The notes beneath the pieces are model-generated. The model searched no databases, was not told the DNA's origin, and saw nothing but the letters and a program-made list of their open reading frames with translations. A DNA stretch of 51,594 bases, taken from assembly GCA_947473125.1 (NCBI GenBank), contig CANJDH010000025.1, positions 1 to 51,594 on the forward strand, in the 5' to 3' direction. The position numbers were made by a program, and so were the translations under genes. This DNA is from Burkholderiales bacterium (GTDB taxonomy: Bacteria > Pseudomonadota > Gammaproteobacteria > Burkholderiales > JAEUOS01). Numbering within the stretch: position 1 is the stretch's first letter; every line of letters begins with the position of its first letter. This document shows, piece by piece, positions 8,347 to 17,138 of this stretch.

Positions 8347-9240
8347 ATGTCGCACATGACCCATCGACCGATTGACCTGTGCCGTACCTGGTTGTTTGTA
8401 GCCGGCGCCGATGCCGCCGCACACGAGGCCGCCGCGCATTCCGGTGCCGACGTGTTGATCCAGGACCTCGAAGACTTCACGCCGCCGGCACGTCGCCACG
8501 AAGCGCGCATGCTCGCTGCTGACCTGTATGCGATGTGGCGCGCCGCCGGCGCGGTGGTGGCCGTGCGCATCAACCAGCTCGATGCAGGAGGGCTCACTGA
8601 CCTTGACATGGTGATTCCGGCGCGCCCCGACATCGTCGCCTATCCGAAGGCCGCGAGCGCCGACGACATGCGCGCGCTGGATGTCGAAATCGCACGGCGC
8701 GAGCAGCTGCGCGGCGTGGCTGCCGGCAGCACCGGCATCCTGCCGGTGTGCGAAACCGCGCTTGGCGTAGTCAACGTGCGCGAGATGGCGGCCGCCAGCC
8801 CGCGCGTACGCGCTGCGCTGCTCGGCATCGAAGACCTCGCTGCCGACCTGATGGCCGAGCGCGGGCGCGATGCCGTCGAGCTCGATTACGCGCGGCGCCG
8901 CTTCGTGCTCGAATGCCGCGCGGCCGGCATCGAACCGATCGACGCGCCCTACACCTATGCCGATGTCGAGGGTGCGGTGGGCGAGGCGCGCTTTGCGCGC
9001 CGCATCGGCTACCGCAGCAAAAGCCTGGTGCGCGCCGACCATGCGGCAGCAATCAACGGTGCGCTGACCCCGTCAGAGGAAGAATGCGCACGGGCGCGCG
9101 CCCTGATCGCCGCGTTTGAAGCCGGCCGTGCGCGCGGCGAAGAACGCGTGCTGGTCGATGGCCTGTGGGTCGAGGTGCCGATGATGCTGACGGCACAGCG
9201 CCTGCTGGCGCGTGCTGCAGCACTTGCCGGTTCGCGCTAA
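8347..9240 (+). CDS. HpcH/HpaI aldolase, citrate lyase beta-subunit-like (CitE-like)
   Basis: A 297-residue TIM-barrel lyase of the CitE/malyl-CoA lyase group. Visible signatures are RTWLFVAGAD at the N-terminus (family RSxLFVPG), ADVLIQDLEDFTPP, ILPVCETALGVVN with the metal-binding Glu, and LLGIEDLAADL with the acidic metal ligands. Stand-alone CitE-like proteins act on acyl-CoA esters such as malyl- or citramalyl-CoA and are not citrate lyase subunits; no CitF or CitD is present. The start could also be the Met at 8356; neither has a clear ribosome site. It lies between the hydrolase and a class II aldolase in the same direction, consistent with one catabolic unit. Confidence 0.78.
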   Translation: MSHMTHRPIDLCRTWLFVAGADAAAHEAAAHSGADVLIQDLEDFTPPARRHEARMLAADLYAMWRAAGAVVAVRINQLDAGGLTDLDMVIPARPDIVAYPKAASADDMRALDVEIARREQLRGVAAGSTGILPVCETALGVVNVREMAAASPRVRAALLGIEDLAADLMAERGRDAVELDYARRRFVLECRAAGIEPIDAPYTYADVEGAVGEARFARRIGYRSKSLVRADHAAAINGALTPSEEECARARALIAAFEAGRARGEERVLVDGLWVEVPMMLTAQRLLARAAALAGSR

Positions 9241-9288
9241 AGTCCGGGTCACGCGATCCACCACGTAACCCTACCCGAGAGGCACCCC

Positions 9289-10107
9289 ATGGGACTGGCC
9301 GTCAAACGCATCGGCGTCACCGCAAACGCAGCACGCCAACCCAAATCCCGCGTCAGCGCAGCTGAACGCGAGGCGCGCGTCAATCTTGCCGCCTGCTACC
9401 GGCTTGCCGCGCACTACGGCTGGACCGACCTGATCTACACCCACATCTCGCTGCGCGTGCCCGATTCAGAGCACCACTATCTGCTCAACCCGTTCGGCTT
9501 CATGTTCGATGAAATCACGGCATCAAGCCTGGTCAAGGTCGACCTCGACGGCAACAACGTCGATGCCTCCCCGCACCGCATCCATCGCGCCGGGTTTGTG
9601 ATCCACAGTGCGATCCATGCGGCGCGCCCTGACGCCGCCTGCGTGATCCATTCGCACACCCGCGCCGGCATGGCGGTATCGATGATGAAGCGCGGCTTGC
9701 TGCCGCTGTCGCAGCACGCCATGCTGTTCCACGACAAGGTTGCGTATCACGACAGCGAAGGCTTCGCGCTGGACCTCGATGAACGCACCCGCCTGGCGCG
9801 CGACCTCGGCGACAAGCCGGTGATGCTGTTGCGCAACCACGGCACGCTGGTGGCGGGTGAAACGGCGGGCCAGGCTTTCTCGATGATGTGGCACCTTGAA
9901 AAGGCGATGCAGGCGCAGGTTGATGCGCTGGCCAGCGGCGAAAAACTCACCATGCCTTCGAAACGTGTGGCCGCTGCGATCGCCAAGCGCGGGTTTTCAA
10001 ACGCGAAGATCGCCGAATATACCGACGGCGCCAGCCCCCTGGGCCGTCTGGAGTGGCCGGGGCTGCTGCGCATGCTCGACCGCATCGATCCTTCGTACCG
10101 GGACTAG
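9289..10107 (+). CDS. Class II aldolase/adducin family protein
   Basis: A 272-residue zinc-dependent aldolase or decarboxylase-like protein of the fuculose-1-phosphate aldolase superfamily. The three zinc-binding His are placed in VIHSHTRAG and in LLRNHGTL; the first segment also includes a likely catalytic acid region (YTHISLRVPDSEHHYLLNPFG). The bacterial adducin-like members are often annotated without a known substrate. GAGAGG precedes the start. It ends the plus-strand group beginning with the Bug receptor at 6347 and is convergent with the sugar-acid operon. Confidence 0.82.
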   Translation: MGLAVKRIGVTANAARQPKSRVSAAEREARVNLAACYRLAAHYGWTDLIYTHISLRVPDSEHHYLLNPFGFMFDEITASSLVKVDLDGNNVDASPHRIHRAGFVIHSAIHAARPDAACVIHSHTRAGMAVSMMKRGLLPLSQHAMLFHDKVAYHDSEGFALDLDERTRLARDLGDKPVMLLRNHGTLVAGETAGQAFSMMWHLEKAMQAQVDALASGEKLTMPSKRVAAAIAKRGFSNAKIAEYTDGASPLGRLEWPGLLRMLDRIDPSYRD

Positions 10108-10115
10108 CCTGACAA

Positions 10116-10130
10116 GCGCTCCAGGAGCGC
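10116..10130. repeat. REP-like palindrome
   Basis: GCGCTCCAGGAGCGC, a palindrome around one central base, in the intergenic space between convergent genes. Its core GCTCCNGGAGC recurs at 16645, 19268 (one arm altered) and 46245, so it looks like a dispersed intergenic repeat of this genome. Confidence 0.55.
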
Positions 10131-10147
10131 GTTTCAGGGGTATGCCG

Positions 10148-10178
10148 CCGGAAAACCTTGGTGCACAAGGATTTTCGG
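10148..10178. terminator. Hairpin between convergent genes
   Basis: CCGGAAAACCTTG pairs imperfectly with CAAGGATTTTCGG around the loop GTGCA, followed on either side by the ends of convergent genes (10107 plus, 10192 minus). Stretches of A and T within the stem suit a two-way terminator. Confidence 0.5.
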
Positions 10179-10191
10179 CTGGTCCTCTGCT

Positions 10192-11634
10192 TCAGGCCAG
10201 CGTATACGCCGTCTTCACCGTGGTGAAAAACTCCTGCGCGTAGTGCCCTTGTTCGCGCGGACCGTAGCTGGAACCCTTGCGCCCGCCGAACGGCACGTGA
10301 TAGTCGACGCCTGCCGTCGGCAGGTTCACCATCACCATGCCGGCCTGGCTGTGGCGCTTGAAGTGGGTCGCGTGTTTTAGCGAAGTGGTGGCGATACCTG
10401 CGGATAAACCGAACGCCGTGTCATTGGCAGTGGCCAGCGCCTCTTCGTAGTTCTTGACGCGGATAATGCTGGTCACCGGCCCGAAAATTTCTTCGCGGTT
10501 GATGCGCATCGCCGAGTCACTCTCGCTGAACAGCGCAGGCGCCATGTAGAAACCCTCGGTGGCGCATTTGACGCGTTCGCCGCCGATCGCCAGCGTCGCG
10601 CCTTCGGCCTTGCCGATGGCCACGTATTCGAGGTCCTGGTCGAGCTGGGATTGCGACGACACCGGGCCGATGTCGGTGCCGGCGGCCAAGGCGTCGCCGA
10701 CCTTGATTTTCGCCATCCGCTCTTTTATCGCGGTCACGAACTTCGGATAAATGCCTTCAGTCACGATCAGGCGGCTCGCCGCGGTGCAGCGCTGCCCGGT
10801 CGAGTAGAACGCGCTCTGTACCGACAGCTCCACCGCCTGCGCCAGGTCGGCGTCATCAAGCACCACCTGCGGGTTCTTGCCGCCCATTTCAAGCTGCACC
10901 TTCTTCATGCCGGCCGCGCACTGCTGCGCGATGCGGCCGCCGACGCCCACCGAACCGGTGAAGCTGATCGCATTGATGCCGGGGTGGGTGACCAGCGGGT
11001 CGCCGATCACGCTGCCGCGCCCCATCACCAGGTTGAACACGCCGGCGGGGATGCCGGAGCGCGACACGATCTCGGCCAGCGCCCAGGCGCAGCCGGGCAC
11101 CAGATCAGCGGGCTTCATCACCACGCAGTTGCCGAATGCCAGTGCCGGCGCCAGCTTCCAGGCAGGAATAGCGATCGGAAAATTCCACGGCGTGATGATG
11201 CCGATCACGCCGACCGGCTCACGCGTGATTTCAACGCCGATGCCGGGCCGCACCGAAGGCATGAGCTCTCCGGACAGGCGCAGGCACTCGCCGGCGAAGA
11301 ACTTGAAAATCTGCCCGGCACGCCCAGCTTCGCCGATTCCTTCCGCTTTGGTCTTGCCTTCTTCACGTGCCAGCAGGGTGCCGAGCTCTTCCTTGCGCGC
11401 CAGGATTTCGGTGCCGATCTTGTCGAGCGCGTCCGAGCGCGCCTGAATGCCCGAGGTCGACCAGGCCGGGAACGCGGCCTGCGCCGCCGCCACCGCCGCG
11501 TTCAGTTGCGCGACGTCGCCCTGCGTGTACTCGCCGACCACGTCGGCAAGGTTCGACGGGTTGATGTTCTTGCCGTATTGCGCGCCCGCTACCCATTGGC
11601 CGCCGATGAGGTTGTCGTGCCGTGTGATCGTCAT
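10192..11634 (-). CDS. Aldehyde dehydrogenase, alpha-ketoglutarate-semialdehyde dehydrogenase-like
   Basis: NAD(P)-dependent oxidation of an aldehyde to a carboxylate in the cytoplasm. The 480 residues have the full family: PWNFP with catalytic Asn151, the coenzyme loop FTGSVGVGG (225-233), general base Glu249 in LEMGGKN and nucleophile Cys283 in GQRCTA. The pattern (QLEMGGKNPQVVLDDADLAQAV) is that of alpha-ketoglutarate-semialdehyde dehydrogenases of the non-phosphorylating pentose pathways. As last gene of an operon with an aldonate dehydratase and a lactonase, it should make alpha-ketoglutarate, or glycolate from glycolaldehyde if an aldolase route is used. No strong ribosome site is seen. 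Confidence 0.9.
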   Translation of the reverse strand: MTITRHDNLIGGQWVAGAQYGKNINPSNLADVVGEYTQGDVAQLNAAVAAAQAAFPAWSTSGIQARSDALDKIGTEILARKEELGTLLAREEGKTKAEGIGEAGRAGQIFKFFAGECLRLSGELMPSVRPGIGVEITREPVGVIGIITPWNFPIAIPAWKLAPALAFGNCVVMKPADLVPGCAWALAEIVSRSGIPAGVFNLVMGRGSVIGDPLVTHPGINAISFTGSVGVGGRIAQQCAAGMKKVQLEMGGKNPQVVLDDADLAQAVELSVQSAFYSTGQRCTAASRLIVTEGIYPKFVTAIKERMAKIKVGDALAAGTDIGPVSSQSQLDQDLEYVAIGKAEGATLAIGGERVKCATEGFYMAPALFSESDSAMRINREEIFGPVTSIIRVKNYEEALATANDTAFGLSAGIATTSLKHATHFKRHSQAGMVMVNLPTAGVDYHVPFGGRKGSSYGPREQGHYAQEFFTTVKTAYTLA

Positions 11635-11682
11635 GATGTGTTCCCGGGAAAAGGTTTGTGCGGAAGGTCTTACAAGCAGGTC

Positions 11683-12414
11683 TTACAGTTTGCGCTCTTT
11701 GCGCCACACTTCGAAAGCCGCCTTGGTTTCCGAATTTGGCGGGTAGGTGCCGCGCAGTATCGCACCGCCCTGCACCTTTTCGAGCAGAAAGGCTTCCATC
11801 ACTTCTTGTTCAGCCGCGTCGCGCGCCACCTCGTCGGCCAGGTGCGCCGGGATCACCGCCACGCCTTCGTCGTCGCCGACCATGATGTCGCCGGGGTAGA
11901 CCGCGACGCCGCCGCAGCCGATCGGCACATTGAGGTCGATCGCGTGGTGGTGGATCAGGTTGAGCGGCGCGCTGCCGCCTGCGGTGTAGACCGGGAAATC
12001 CATCTCGGCGATCTGGCCGCTGTCGCGCACCGGGCCGTCGGAGACGAGGCCGGCCACGCCGCGCACCTTGAGGCGCGTGGTGAGGATCTGCCCGCCCGAA
12101 GCGACGCGGGTCTCGCCGCGGCAATCAAGCACCAGCACATGGCCGGGCGGGACGGATTCAATCCCCTTGCGTTGCGGGTGGTCCGGGTTGTCGAAGGCGC
12201 TGAGTTGGTCGAGGTCTTCGCGCGCCGGGATGCTGCGCATCGTGTAAGCCGGGCCGACCATGTTTCCACCCCATGTGTCAAATGAGGGATCGGTGAGACG
12301 GCCGATGCCCTGGATGAAGACGTTGCGAAAGCCGCGCTTGAAGAGTTGCGTGCACAGGGTGGCCACGCTAATCGTTTTCAGGTGGGCGAGGGTGTCGGGG
12401 TGCAAGGTGGTCAT
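11683..12414 (-). CDS. RraA-family protein (putative aldolase/decarboxylase)
   Basis: A 243-residue member of the RraA/HMG aldolase fold. Catalytic members are divalent-metal-dependent class II pyruvate aldolases or oxaloacetate decarboxylases. The conserved GVAGLVSDGPVRDSGQIAEMDFPVY segment carries the Arg and Asp that bind pyruvate and metal in HMG/CHA aldolase, here in DGPVRD; true RraA RNase E inhibitors are shorter (about 160 residues). Start at 12414 is preferred because upstream in-frame residues are low-complexity and unlike the family. In this sugar-acid operon it may cleave a 2-keto-3-deoxy sugar acid, filling the step for which no DapA-like dehydratase is present. Confidence 0.82.
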   Translation of the reverse strand: MTTLHPDTLAHLKTISVATLCTQLFKRGFRNVFIQGIGRLTDPSFDTWGGNMVGPAYTMRSIPAREDLDQLSAFDNPDHPQRKGIESVPPGHVLVLDCRGETRVASGGQILTTRLKVRGVAGLVSDGPVRDSGQIAEMDFPVYTAGGSAPLNLIHHHAIDLNVPIGCGGVAVYPGDIMVGDDEGVAVIPAHLADEVARDAAEQEVMEAFLLEKVQGGAILRGTYPPNSETKAAFEVWRKERKL

Positions 12415-12484
12415 GGGAGTGATGCCTGAAGCGTGAGCCGGGTGAAAAGGTGAGGGAAGGGTGCAGGCAAAGGGAAAGGGAAAG

Positions 12485-13444
12485 CTATTCGGTGCGGATA
12501 TTCTTGTCCGCAATCAGTTTGGCGTAACGCCTCTTCTCTGCGGCAATCAAGGCAATGAACCGCGAATTGCTCATGGCACGTGGCAGCGCGCCTTGCGAGA
12601 TGAACTTCTCACGCGTCTCGGGTTCGCTCACGATGTCGCGCACGTCGGCGGCAATCTTGTCGATGATCGCTTGCGGTGTCCCGGCCGGCGCCAACAGGCC
12701 AATCCACGAGCCGGTATCGAAACCGGGCAGCGCGGCCTCGGCGACAGTGGGCACGTCGGGCAGGGCCGGCGAGCGCGCACTGCTCGTCACCGCCATGCCG
12801 CGCAGCTTGCCAGACTTCACGTGGCCCACCGCTTCGAGCACGGTGGTGAACAAAATATTGACGTGCCCGGCCATCAGGTCGGTGACCGCCGGGCCGCCGC
12901 CTTTGTAGGGCACGTGCAGCATCTTGATGCCGGCCATGTCCTCGAAGATTTCCGCGGCCAGATGCGGCGCGCCGCCGGCGCCGGAAGACGCAAAGGTGAC
13001 CTTGCCGGGCTCGGCCTTGGCCATCGCGATGATGTCTTTTGGCGTCTTCGCGGCGAGCCCCGGGTAGGCCAGCATCACCAGCGGCAGGTCGGCCACAAAA
13101 TTGATCGGCGCGAACGCGGTCTCGTGGTCGTAGGGCAGTTTCTTGTAGAGCGAATTGTTGATGGCGATTGTGCCGACGTTGCCCATGATGAAGGTGTACC
13201 CGTCCGGTTTGGCCTTGGCGGCCGCCTCCATGCCGACAATGCCGGCCGCGCCGCCGCGGTTTTCCACCACCACCGACTGGCCCCACTTGGCGGTGAGACG
13301 CTGCGCGATCAGGCGCGCGCCGACATCGGTGCCGCCGCCGGGCGGGAACGGTACGATCATGGTCACCGGGCGCGCCGGGTAGGCTTGCGCTGCGGCGTGC
13401 GATGCGCACAGCGCCAGGAGTAGTGCGGACAAAATTCGTATCAT
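12485..13444 (-). CDS. Bug/TctC-family tripartite tricarboxylate receptor
   Basis: Periplasmic binding protein of 319 residues. The signal peptide ends at about HAAAQA (residue 21) and the mature protein opens with YPARPVTMIVPFPPGGGTDVGARLIA, the typical Bug ligand loop. VVENRGGAAGIVG and LHVPYKGGGPAVTDL follow at the expected places. It sits inside the minus-strand sugar-acid operon, between the lactonase and the RraA-like gene, so a sugar acid or lactone is the likely ligand. No permease partner is adjacent. Confidence 0.92.
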   Translation of the reverse strand: MIRILSALLLALCASHAAAQAYPARPVTMIVPFPPGGGTDVGARLIAQRLTAKWGQSVVVENRGGAAGIVGMEAAAKAKPDGYTFIMGNVGTIAINNSLYKKLPYDHETAFAPINFVADLPLVMLAYPGLAAKTPKDIIAMAKAEPGKVTFASSGAGGAPHLAAEIFEDMAGIKMLHVPYKGGGPAVTDLMAGHVNILFTTVLEAVGHVKSGKLRGMAVTSSARSPALPDVPTVAEAALPGFDTGSWIGLLAPAGTPQAIIDKIAADVRDIVSEPETREKFISQGALPRAMSNSRFIALIAAEKRRYAKLIADKNIRTE

Positions 13445-13512
13445 GGTGAACGGCTTTCAAAGCCCGCCCCGCGTTGCGCGGGGCGGTTACTGCGGGAAAG
13501 TTTGGCTACCGG

Positions 13513-14631
13513 TCAGGCCGCGCCATGCGACTCGACGTACAGCGCGTAAAGCGAATGGCAGCTCGTCATGTAGAGGCGGTTGCGCTTCGGGCCGCCGAAG
13601 CACAGGTTGGCACAGCGCTCGGGCAGCTTGATGAAGCCGATTGCCTTGCCCTGCGGGTTGAACACCATCACGCCGTCGAGGTCTTCGGGCTTGCCGCGCA
13701 ACTGGTAGACCTTGCGTCCGCCCATGTCGGTCGGCTCGGCCTGCAACGCGCCGTTGCTGCCCCACCCGCACCACAGGTTGCCGTCGCGGTCGACACGGAA
13801 GCCGTCAAGTGATCCGAAATCGGCCGCATCGACCACTTTGTTTTTGTTGTCGACCGTGCCGTCACTCTTGACGTCGTATGACCAGATGCTGCGGTTCGGC
13901 GTGCCTTTCCATTCGACCACGTAGAGCTTCGACTCATTCGGCGAAAAAGCCAGCCCGTTCGGGTTGACCAGGTCGGTGATGACGGCAGTGATCTTGCCGT
14001 CGGCTGCAATCCGATAAACATTGGTGGTGGCCTGCTCGGGCTTGGCGCGCGAGCCTTCCCATTCACCGTTGATGCCGAACAGCGGGTCGGTAAACCAGAT
14101 GCTGTCATCGCTCTTGACCACCACGTCGTTGGGTGCGTTGAGGCGCTTGCCTTCGAACTTGTCGGCCAGCACGGTCATCTTGCCGTTCTTCTCGGTGCGC
14201 ACCACGCGGCGTGTAACGGAGTGTTCGCAGGTTACCAAACGTCCCTGACGATCGCGCGCGTTGCCGTTGGCGTAGTTGGCATTGGTCTTGTGGACCGTGA
14301 ACTTGCCGTCCTTCTCGTTGAACTTCATCAGGCGGTTGTTCGGGATGTCGCTCACCAACACATATCCCGGGTCGCCGGCTTTGGCGGCCGGAAAATACAC
14401 CGGCCCTTCGGCCCAGCGCATGCCGGTGCCGACCTGCTCGACCGTGCTGCTGTAAATACGGTATTTGGCAAAGCTCGGATCGAGGATCAACACCGCCGGG
14501 TCGGGGTAGCGCGCATTGGGTTTGAAGTCGATCGTTTGCGCAAGCGCCAGGCTTGATAGGGCACCCGATGCGCCAAATGCGGTGATGCCGGCCAGCAACT
14601 GGCGGCGCTTGGGTAGGTCAGGGTGGTTCAT
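13513..14631 (-). CDS. SMP-30/gluconolactonase-family lactonase, Tat-exported
   Basis: A 372-residue six-bladed beta-propeller lactonase, expected to open an aldonolactone to the aldonic acid using one divalent metal. The start at 14631 follows AAGGAGAGAGAA; an in-frame upstream extension is rejected. The N-terminus has a twin-arginine type signal (PKRRQLLAGITAFGASGALSSLALA), so the enzyme should act in the periplasm. Propeller motifs include the Glu-containing MRWAEGPVYF near residue 75, the metal-site loop LNAPNDVVVKSDDSIWFTDP, and VNPNGLAFSPNESKLYV. Lies 58 bases downstream of the dehydratase gene in the same operon. Confidence 0.85.
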   Translation of the reverse strand: MNHPDLPKRRQLLAGITAFGASGALSSLALAQTIDFKPNARYPDPAVLILDPSFAKYRIYSSTVEQVGTGMRWAEGPVYFPAAKAGDPGYVLVSDIPNNRLMKFNEKDGKFTVHKTNANYANGNARDRQGRLVTCEHSVTRRVVRTEKNGKMTVLADKFEGKRLNAPNDVVVKSDDSIWFTDPLFGINGEWEGSRAKPEQATTNVYRIAADGKITAVITDLVNPNGLAFSPNESKLYVVEWKGTPNRSIWSYDVKSDGTVDNKNKVVDAADFGSLDGFRVDRDGNLWCGWGSNGALQAEPTDMGGRKVYQLRGKPEDLDGVMVFNPQGKAIGFIKLPERCANLCFGGPKRNRLYMTSCHSLYALYVESHGAA

Positions 14632-14689
14632 TTCTCTCTCCTTGGTGGGTGGGGTGTGACGTGCGCTGGTGCGCCTTCTTGAAAACGGG

Positions 14690-16447
14690 TCAATGGATTT
14701 CCGGTTCGCCGCCGCCGGTTGCCGCAGCGGCCTGCACCTGGTCCGGCTCCAGGAAATCAAAATCGCAGCCCTTGTCGGCCTGCTGGATGTGCTTCAGGTA
14801 AAGCACGCCGTAGCCGCGCGTGAATTTTGGGGCCGGCGCTTTCCAGGCGGCGCGGCGTTTGGCGAACTCTTCATCGCTGATCTTGAGGTCGACGGTGCGC
14901 GCTTCGATGTCCATGGCGATCAGGTCGCCGGTCTGCACTAGCGCCAGCGGCCCACCAACGTGTGATTCGGGTGTGACGTGCAGCACGCAGGCGCCGTAGC
15001 TGGTGCCGCTCATGCGCGCGTCGCTGATGCGCAACATGTCGCGCACACCTTGCTTTAACAGTTTTTGCGGAATCGGCAGCTGGCCCCACTCCGGCATGCC
15101 CGGTGCGCCCTGCGGCCCGGCGCTTTGCAGCACGATCACGCTGTCGGCATCGATATCGAGGTTCGGATCATCGAGGCGCGCATTCATGTCGTTGTAGTCC
15201 GTGAACACCACGGCGCGGCCCTGGTGTTTATAGAAACGCTTTTCCATTGCAGCTGGCTTGATGATTGCGCCTTCAGGTGCGAGGTTGCCGCGCAGCACCG
15301 CGAGGCCATCCTTTGCCACCAGCGGGTTCGAGCGCGGGCGGATCACGTCATCGTTGTAGACCTTGGCGCCGGCAATGTTCTCGGCCAGGGTTTTGCCGTT
15401 GCACTGCATCGCACTGCCGTCGATCAGGTCGCCCATTTGTGCAAGGAACGCACGCAGCCCGCCCGAGTAGTAAAAATCCTCCATCAAATAGGCGCCCGAG
15501 GGCCGCAGGTTGGCAATCACCGGCGTCTTGCGCGCGAGCTCGTCGAAGCGGTCAATCGTCAGGTTGATGCCGGCGCGCTTGGCCATCGCGACCAAATGCA
15601 CGATGGAATTGGTCGAGCCGCCCAGCCCGAGCACTGCGGTGACCGCGTTGTCGAACGAAGCCGCAGTGAGAAAGTCGCTCGGCTTGACGTCTTCCCAGAC
15701 CATCTCGACAATCGCCTTGCCGGTCAGCGTGGCCATTTGCGCATGGCGCGAATCGGGAGCGGGGATCGATGCAGCGCCCGGCAGCGTGAAGCCCAGCACC
15801 TCGGCGGCGCTGGTCATGGTGCTGGCGGTGCCCATCGTCATGCAATGGCCGGGCGAGCGCGCGATGCCGTCTTCGACTTCCTGCCAGTCATCTTCCGTGA
15901 TATTGCCGGCGCGCAGCTCGGCCCAGTATTTCCAGGTGTCGGAGCCTGACCCGAGAAATTTTCCTTTGTAGTCGCCGCGCAGCATCGGGCCCGCCGGCAT
16001 GAACATGGTCGGCAGGTTCATCGAGAGTGCGCCCATGATCAGTGCCGGCGTAGTCTTGTCGCAGCCGCCCATGAGCACGCAGCCGTCGGCCGGGTAGGAG
16101 CGCAAGAGCTCTTCAGTCTCCATCGCCAGCAGGTTGCGATAGAGCATGGTGGTCGGCTTTTGCATTGGCTCGGAGAGCGACATTGCCGGCATCTCGACCG
16201 GAAACCCGCCGGCCTGCCAGACGCCACGCTTGATCTCTTCGACGCGCTGCTTGAAATGCGTGTGGCAGGTGTTGATGTCGCTCCAGGTGTTGATGATCGC
16301 AATCACCGGCTTGCCCATGTAGTCACTGCGGTGATAGCCCATGCCGGCGGTGCGCGAGCGATGGCCGAACGAGCGCATGTCTTTTGCGCCGTACCAGCGG
16401 TGGCTGCGCAGTTCCTCGGGTTTTTTGCGGGCTTTGGTGGTGGTCAT
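14690..16447 (-). CDS. IlvD/Edd-family aldonate dehydratase (L-arabonate dehydratase-like)
   Basis: A 585-residue iron-sulfur dehydratase that removes water from an aldonic acid to give the 2-keto-3-deoxy acid. The three cluster-ligand Cys positions are present: Cys61 (NTWSDINTC), Cys129 ([11 protein letters not shown]) and Cys201 ([14 protein letters not shown]), and the catalytic Ser region near the C-terminus reads [10 protein letters not shown]. This spacing and the N-terminal [18 protein letters not shown] pattern resemble pentonate dehydratases more than IlvD itself. First gene of the minus-strand operon ending at 10192, with a ribosome site AGGA and a LacI-type operator just upstream. 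The exact sugar acid is not determined. Confidence 0.88.
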   Translation of the reverse strand: MTTTKARKKPEELRSHRWYGAKDMRSFGHRSRTAGMGYHRSDYMGKPVIAIINTWSDINTCHTHFKQRVEEIKRGVWQAGGFPVEMPAMSLSEPMQKPTTMLYRNLLAMETEELLRSYPADGCVLMGGCDKTTPALIMGALSMNLPTMFMPAGPMLRGDYKGKFLGSGSDTWKYWAELRAGNITEDDWQEVEDGIARSPGHCMTMGTASTMTSAAEVLGFTLPGAASIPAPDSRHAQMATLTGKAIVEMVWEDVKPSDFLTAASFDNAVTAVLGLGGSTNSIVHLVAMAKRAGINLTIDRFDELARKTPVIANLRPSGAYLMEDFYYSGGLRAFLAQMGDLIDGSAMQCNGKTLAENIAGAKVYNDDVIRPRSNPLVAKDGLAVLRGNLAPEGAIIKPAAMEKRFYKHQGRAVVFTDYNDMNARLDDPNLDIDADSVIVLQSAGPQGAPGMPEWGQLPIPQKLLKQGVRDMLRISDARMSGTSYGACVLHVTPESHVGGPLALVQTGDLIAMDIEARTVDLKISDEEFAKRRAAWKAPAPKFTRGYGVLYLKHIQQADKGCDFDFLEPDQVQAAAATGGGEPEIH

Positions 16448-16487
16448 GCGAGGGTTTCCTGGAGGATTGGCTTGGGAGGCGGCAACA

Positions 16488-16507
16488 AAATGTTACCGGT
16501 AACATTT
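16488..16507. promoter_or_regulatory. LacI-type operator of the sugar-acid operon
   Basis: AAATGTTACCGGTAACATTT is a perfect 20-bp palindrome with a central CpG, the hallmark of LacI/GalR-family sites. It begins just downstream of the -10 box of the promoter at 16509-16538 and covers the expected transcription start. A 15-of-18 match lies at 21216-21233, at the start of the LacI-family gene. Confidence 0.8.
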
Positions 16508-16508
16508 A

Positions 16509-16538
16509 ATCTTAATGGAAGCGGCGGCGATATGTCAA
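16509..16538 (-). promoter_or_regulatory. Promoter of the sugar-acid operon
   Basis: On the minus strand TTGACA (16538-16533), 18 bases, TAAGAT (16514-16509). It points into the dehydratase gene, and the perfect palindrome 16488-16507 lies directly downstream, so binding there would block initiation. Confidence 0.65.
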
Positions 16539-16640
16539 GTTCAGTCCGCTTGCTCGGTACGCTTGCTTCAGCATGGATTTCAACGGGGCATCTGTTTAAG
16601 AGGCTCTTCCACCAACGATTCTCGGAGGCTATGCTTGAAG

Positions 16641-16664
16641 AATGGCTCCTGGAGCGGTTCCTGG
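16641..16664. repeat. REP-like repeat, left flank of the AbiE island
   Basis: AATGGCTCCTGGAGC followed by GGTTCCTGG. A 24-base copy differing at one base lies at 19264-19287, in the same orientation, on the other side of the hairpin array and AbiE pair. The core GCTCCTGGAGC is shared with palindromes at 10116 and 46245. From 16508 to 16688 no gene is seen. Confidence 0.6.
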
Positions 16665-16688
16665 GGCAGCATCTAGAGGTCCAAGAGG

Positions 16689-16708
16689 TTTGCTCCCACG
16701 GGAGCAAA
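16689..16708. repeat. Variable hairpin H1 of the array
   Basis: TTTGCTCCC, two bases, GGGAGCAAA: perfect 9-bp arms. It ends four bases before the first conserved repeat R1. Confidence 0.65.
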
Positions 16709-16712
16709 GGTA

Positions 16713-16876
16713 GTGGCCCCCTCTGTTCGAGGGTATCCGGAGAGTGAAAAGCAGGCGTTAGATACCTAACGCGCCTGGTCGTGGCCCTCTCTGTTTGGGG
16801 GGTATCCGGAGGGATTGTACTATCGTTGATAGTATAACCGCCGTAACGGCCCCCTCTGTTTTGGGGGTATCCGAAG
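16713..16876. repeat. Three-copy CRISPR-like hairpin repeat array with palindromic spacers
   Basis: Three copies of a 30-31 base unit begin at 16713, 16781 and 16846 (periods 68 and 65). The consensus is GTGGCCCCCTCTGTTTT then GGGGGTATCCGGAG, and each copy can fold C-run against G-run; in copy 1 CCCTC pairs with GAGGG, so pairing is kept although bases changed. The 38- and 34-base spacers are not alike but each holds its own palindrome: 16755-16772 (GCGTTAG, four bases, CTAACGC) and 16815-16837 (TTGTACTATC, GTT, GATAGTATAA). With H1 upstream, each repeat is preceded at 3-8 bases by a different hairpin. The repeat shape GTG..CCCC..GGGG.AT..CCG recalls type I-E CRISPR repeats, but no cas gene is present and spacers of CRISPR arrays are not normally palindromic. 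Confidence 0.6.
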
Positions 16877-17138
16877 GAGTTGAGCCATTTTTTTGCATGT
16901 AAAAAGGGCAACGATACTCTTCTCTTTGCATCATTCGAAAGGAGGGAATGTTGGCGGCGCACCGTAGTCTCCGGAATATCCGGCCTGCTGCCAGTGGAGT
17001 TCTCGCGGCTATATACGACTCGATAAAAATATATAAATAATTGATTATGTTAATATTTTGCAAATTATACCGATTCCTTCCGATGACGATGGCTGCTGCG
17101 ATGATCCGCTTGATTGGTTACGCATCTTTCGCAGAACT

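Noticed and set aside
10651-12285. A 544-codon open frame on the plus strand
   Set aside because: It lies antisense to the aldehyde dehydrogenase and RraA-like genes, is rich in His, Arg and Ala in a way typical of mirrored GC-rich codons, and has no family motif.
16713-16876. A genuine active CRISPR array
   Set aside because: There are only three degenerate repeats, spacer lengths differ (38 and 34), both spacers are palindromic, and no cas gene is present. Kept as a repeat feature instead.
16444-16962. Open frames across the hairpin array on the minus strand
   Set aside because: Their translations are low-complexity and follow the repeats; the DNA is better explained as structured non-coding sequence.
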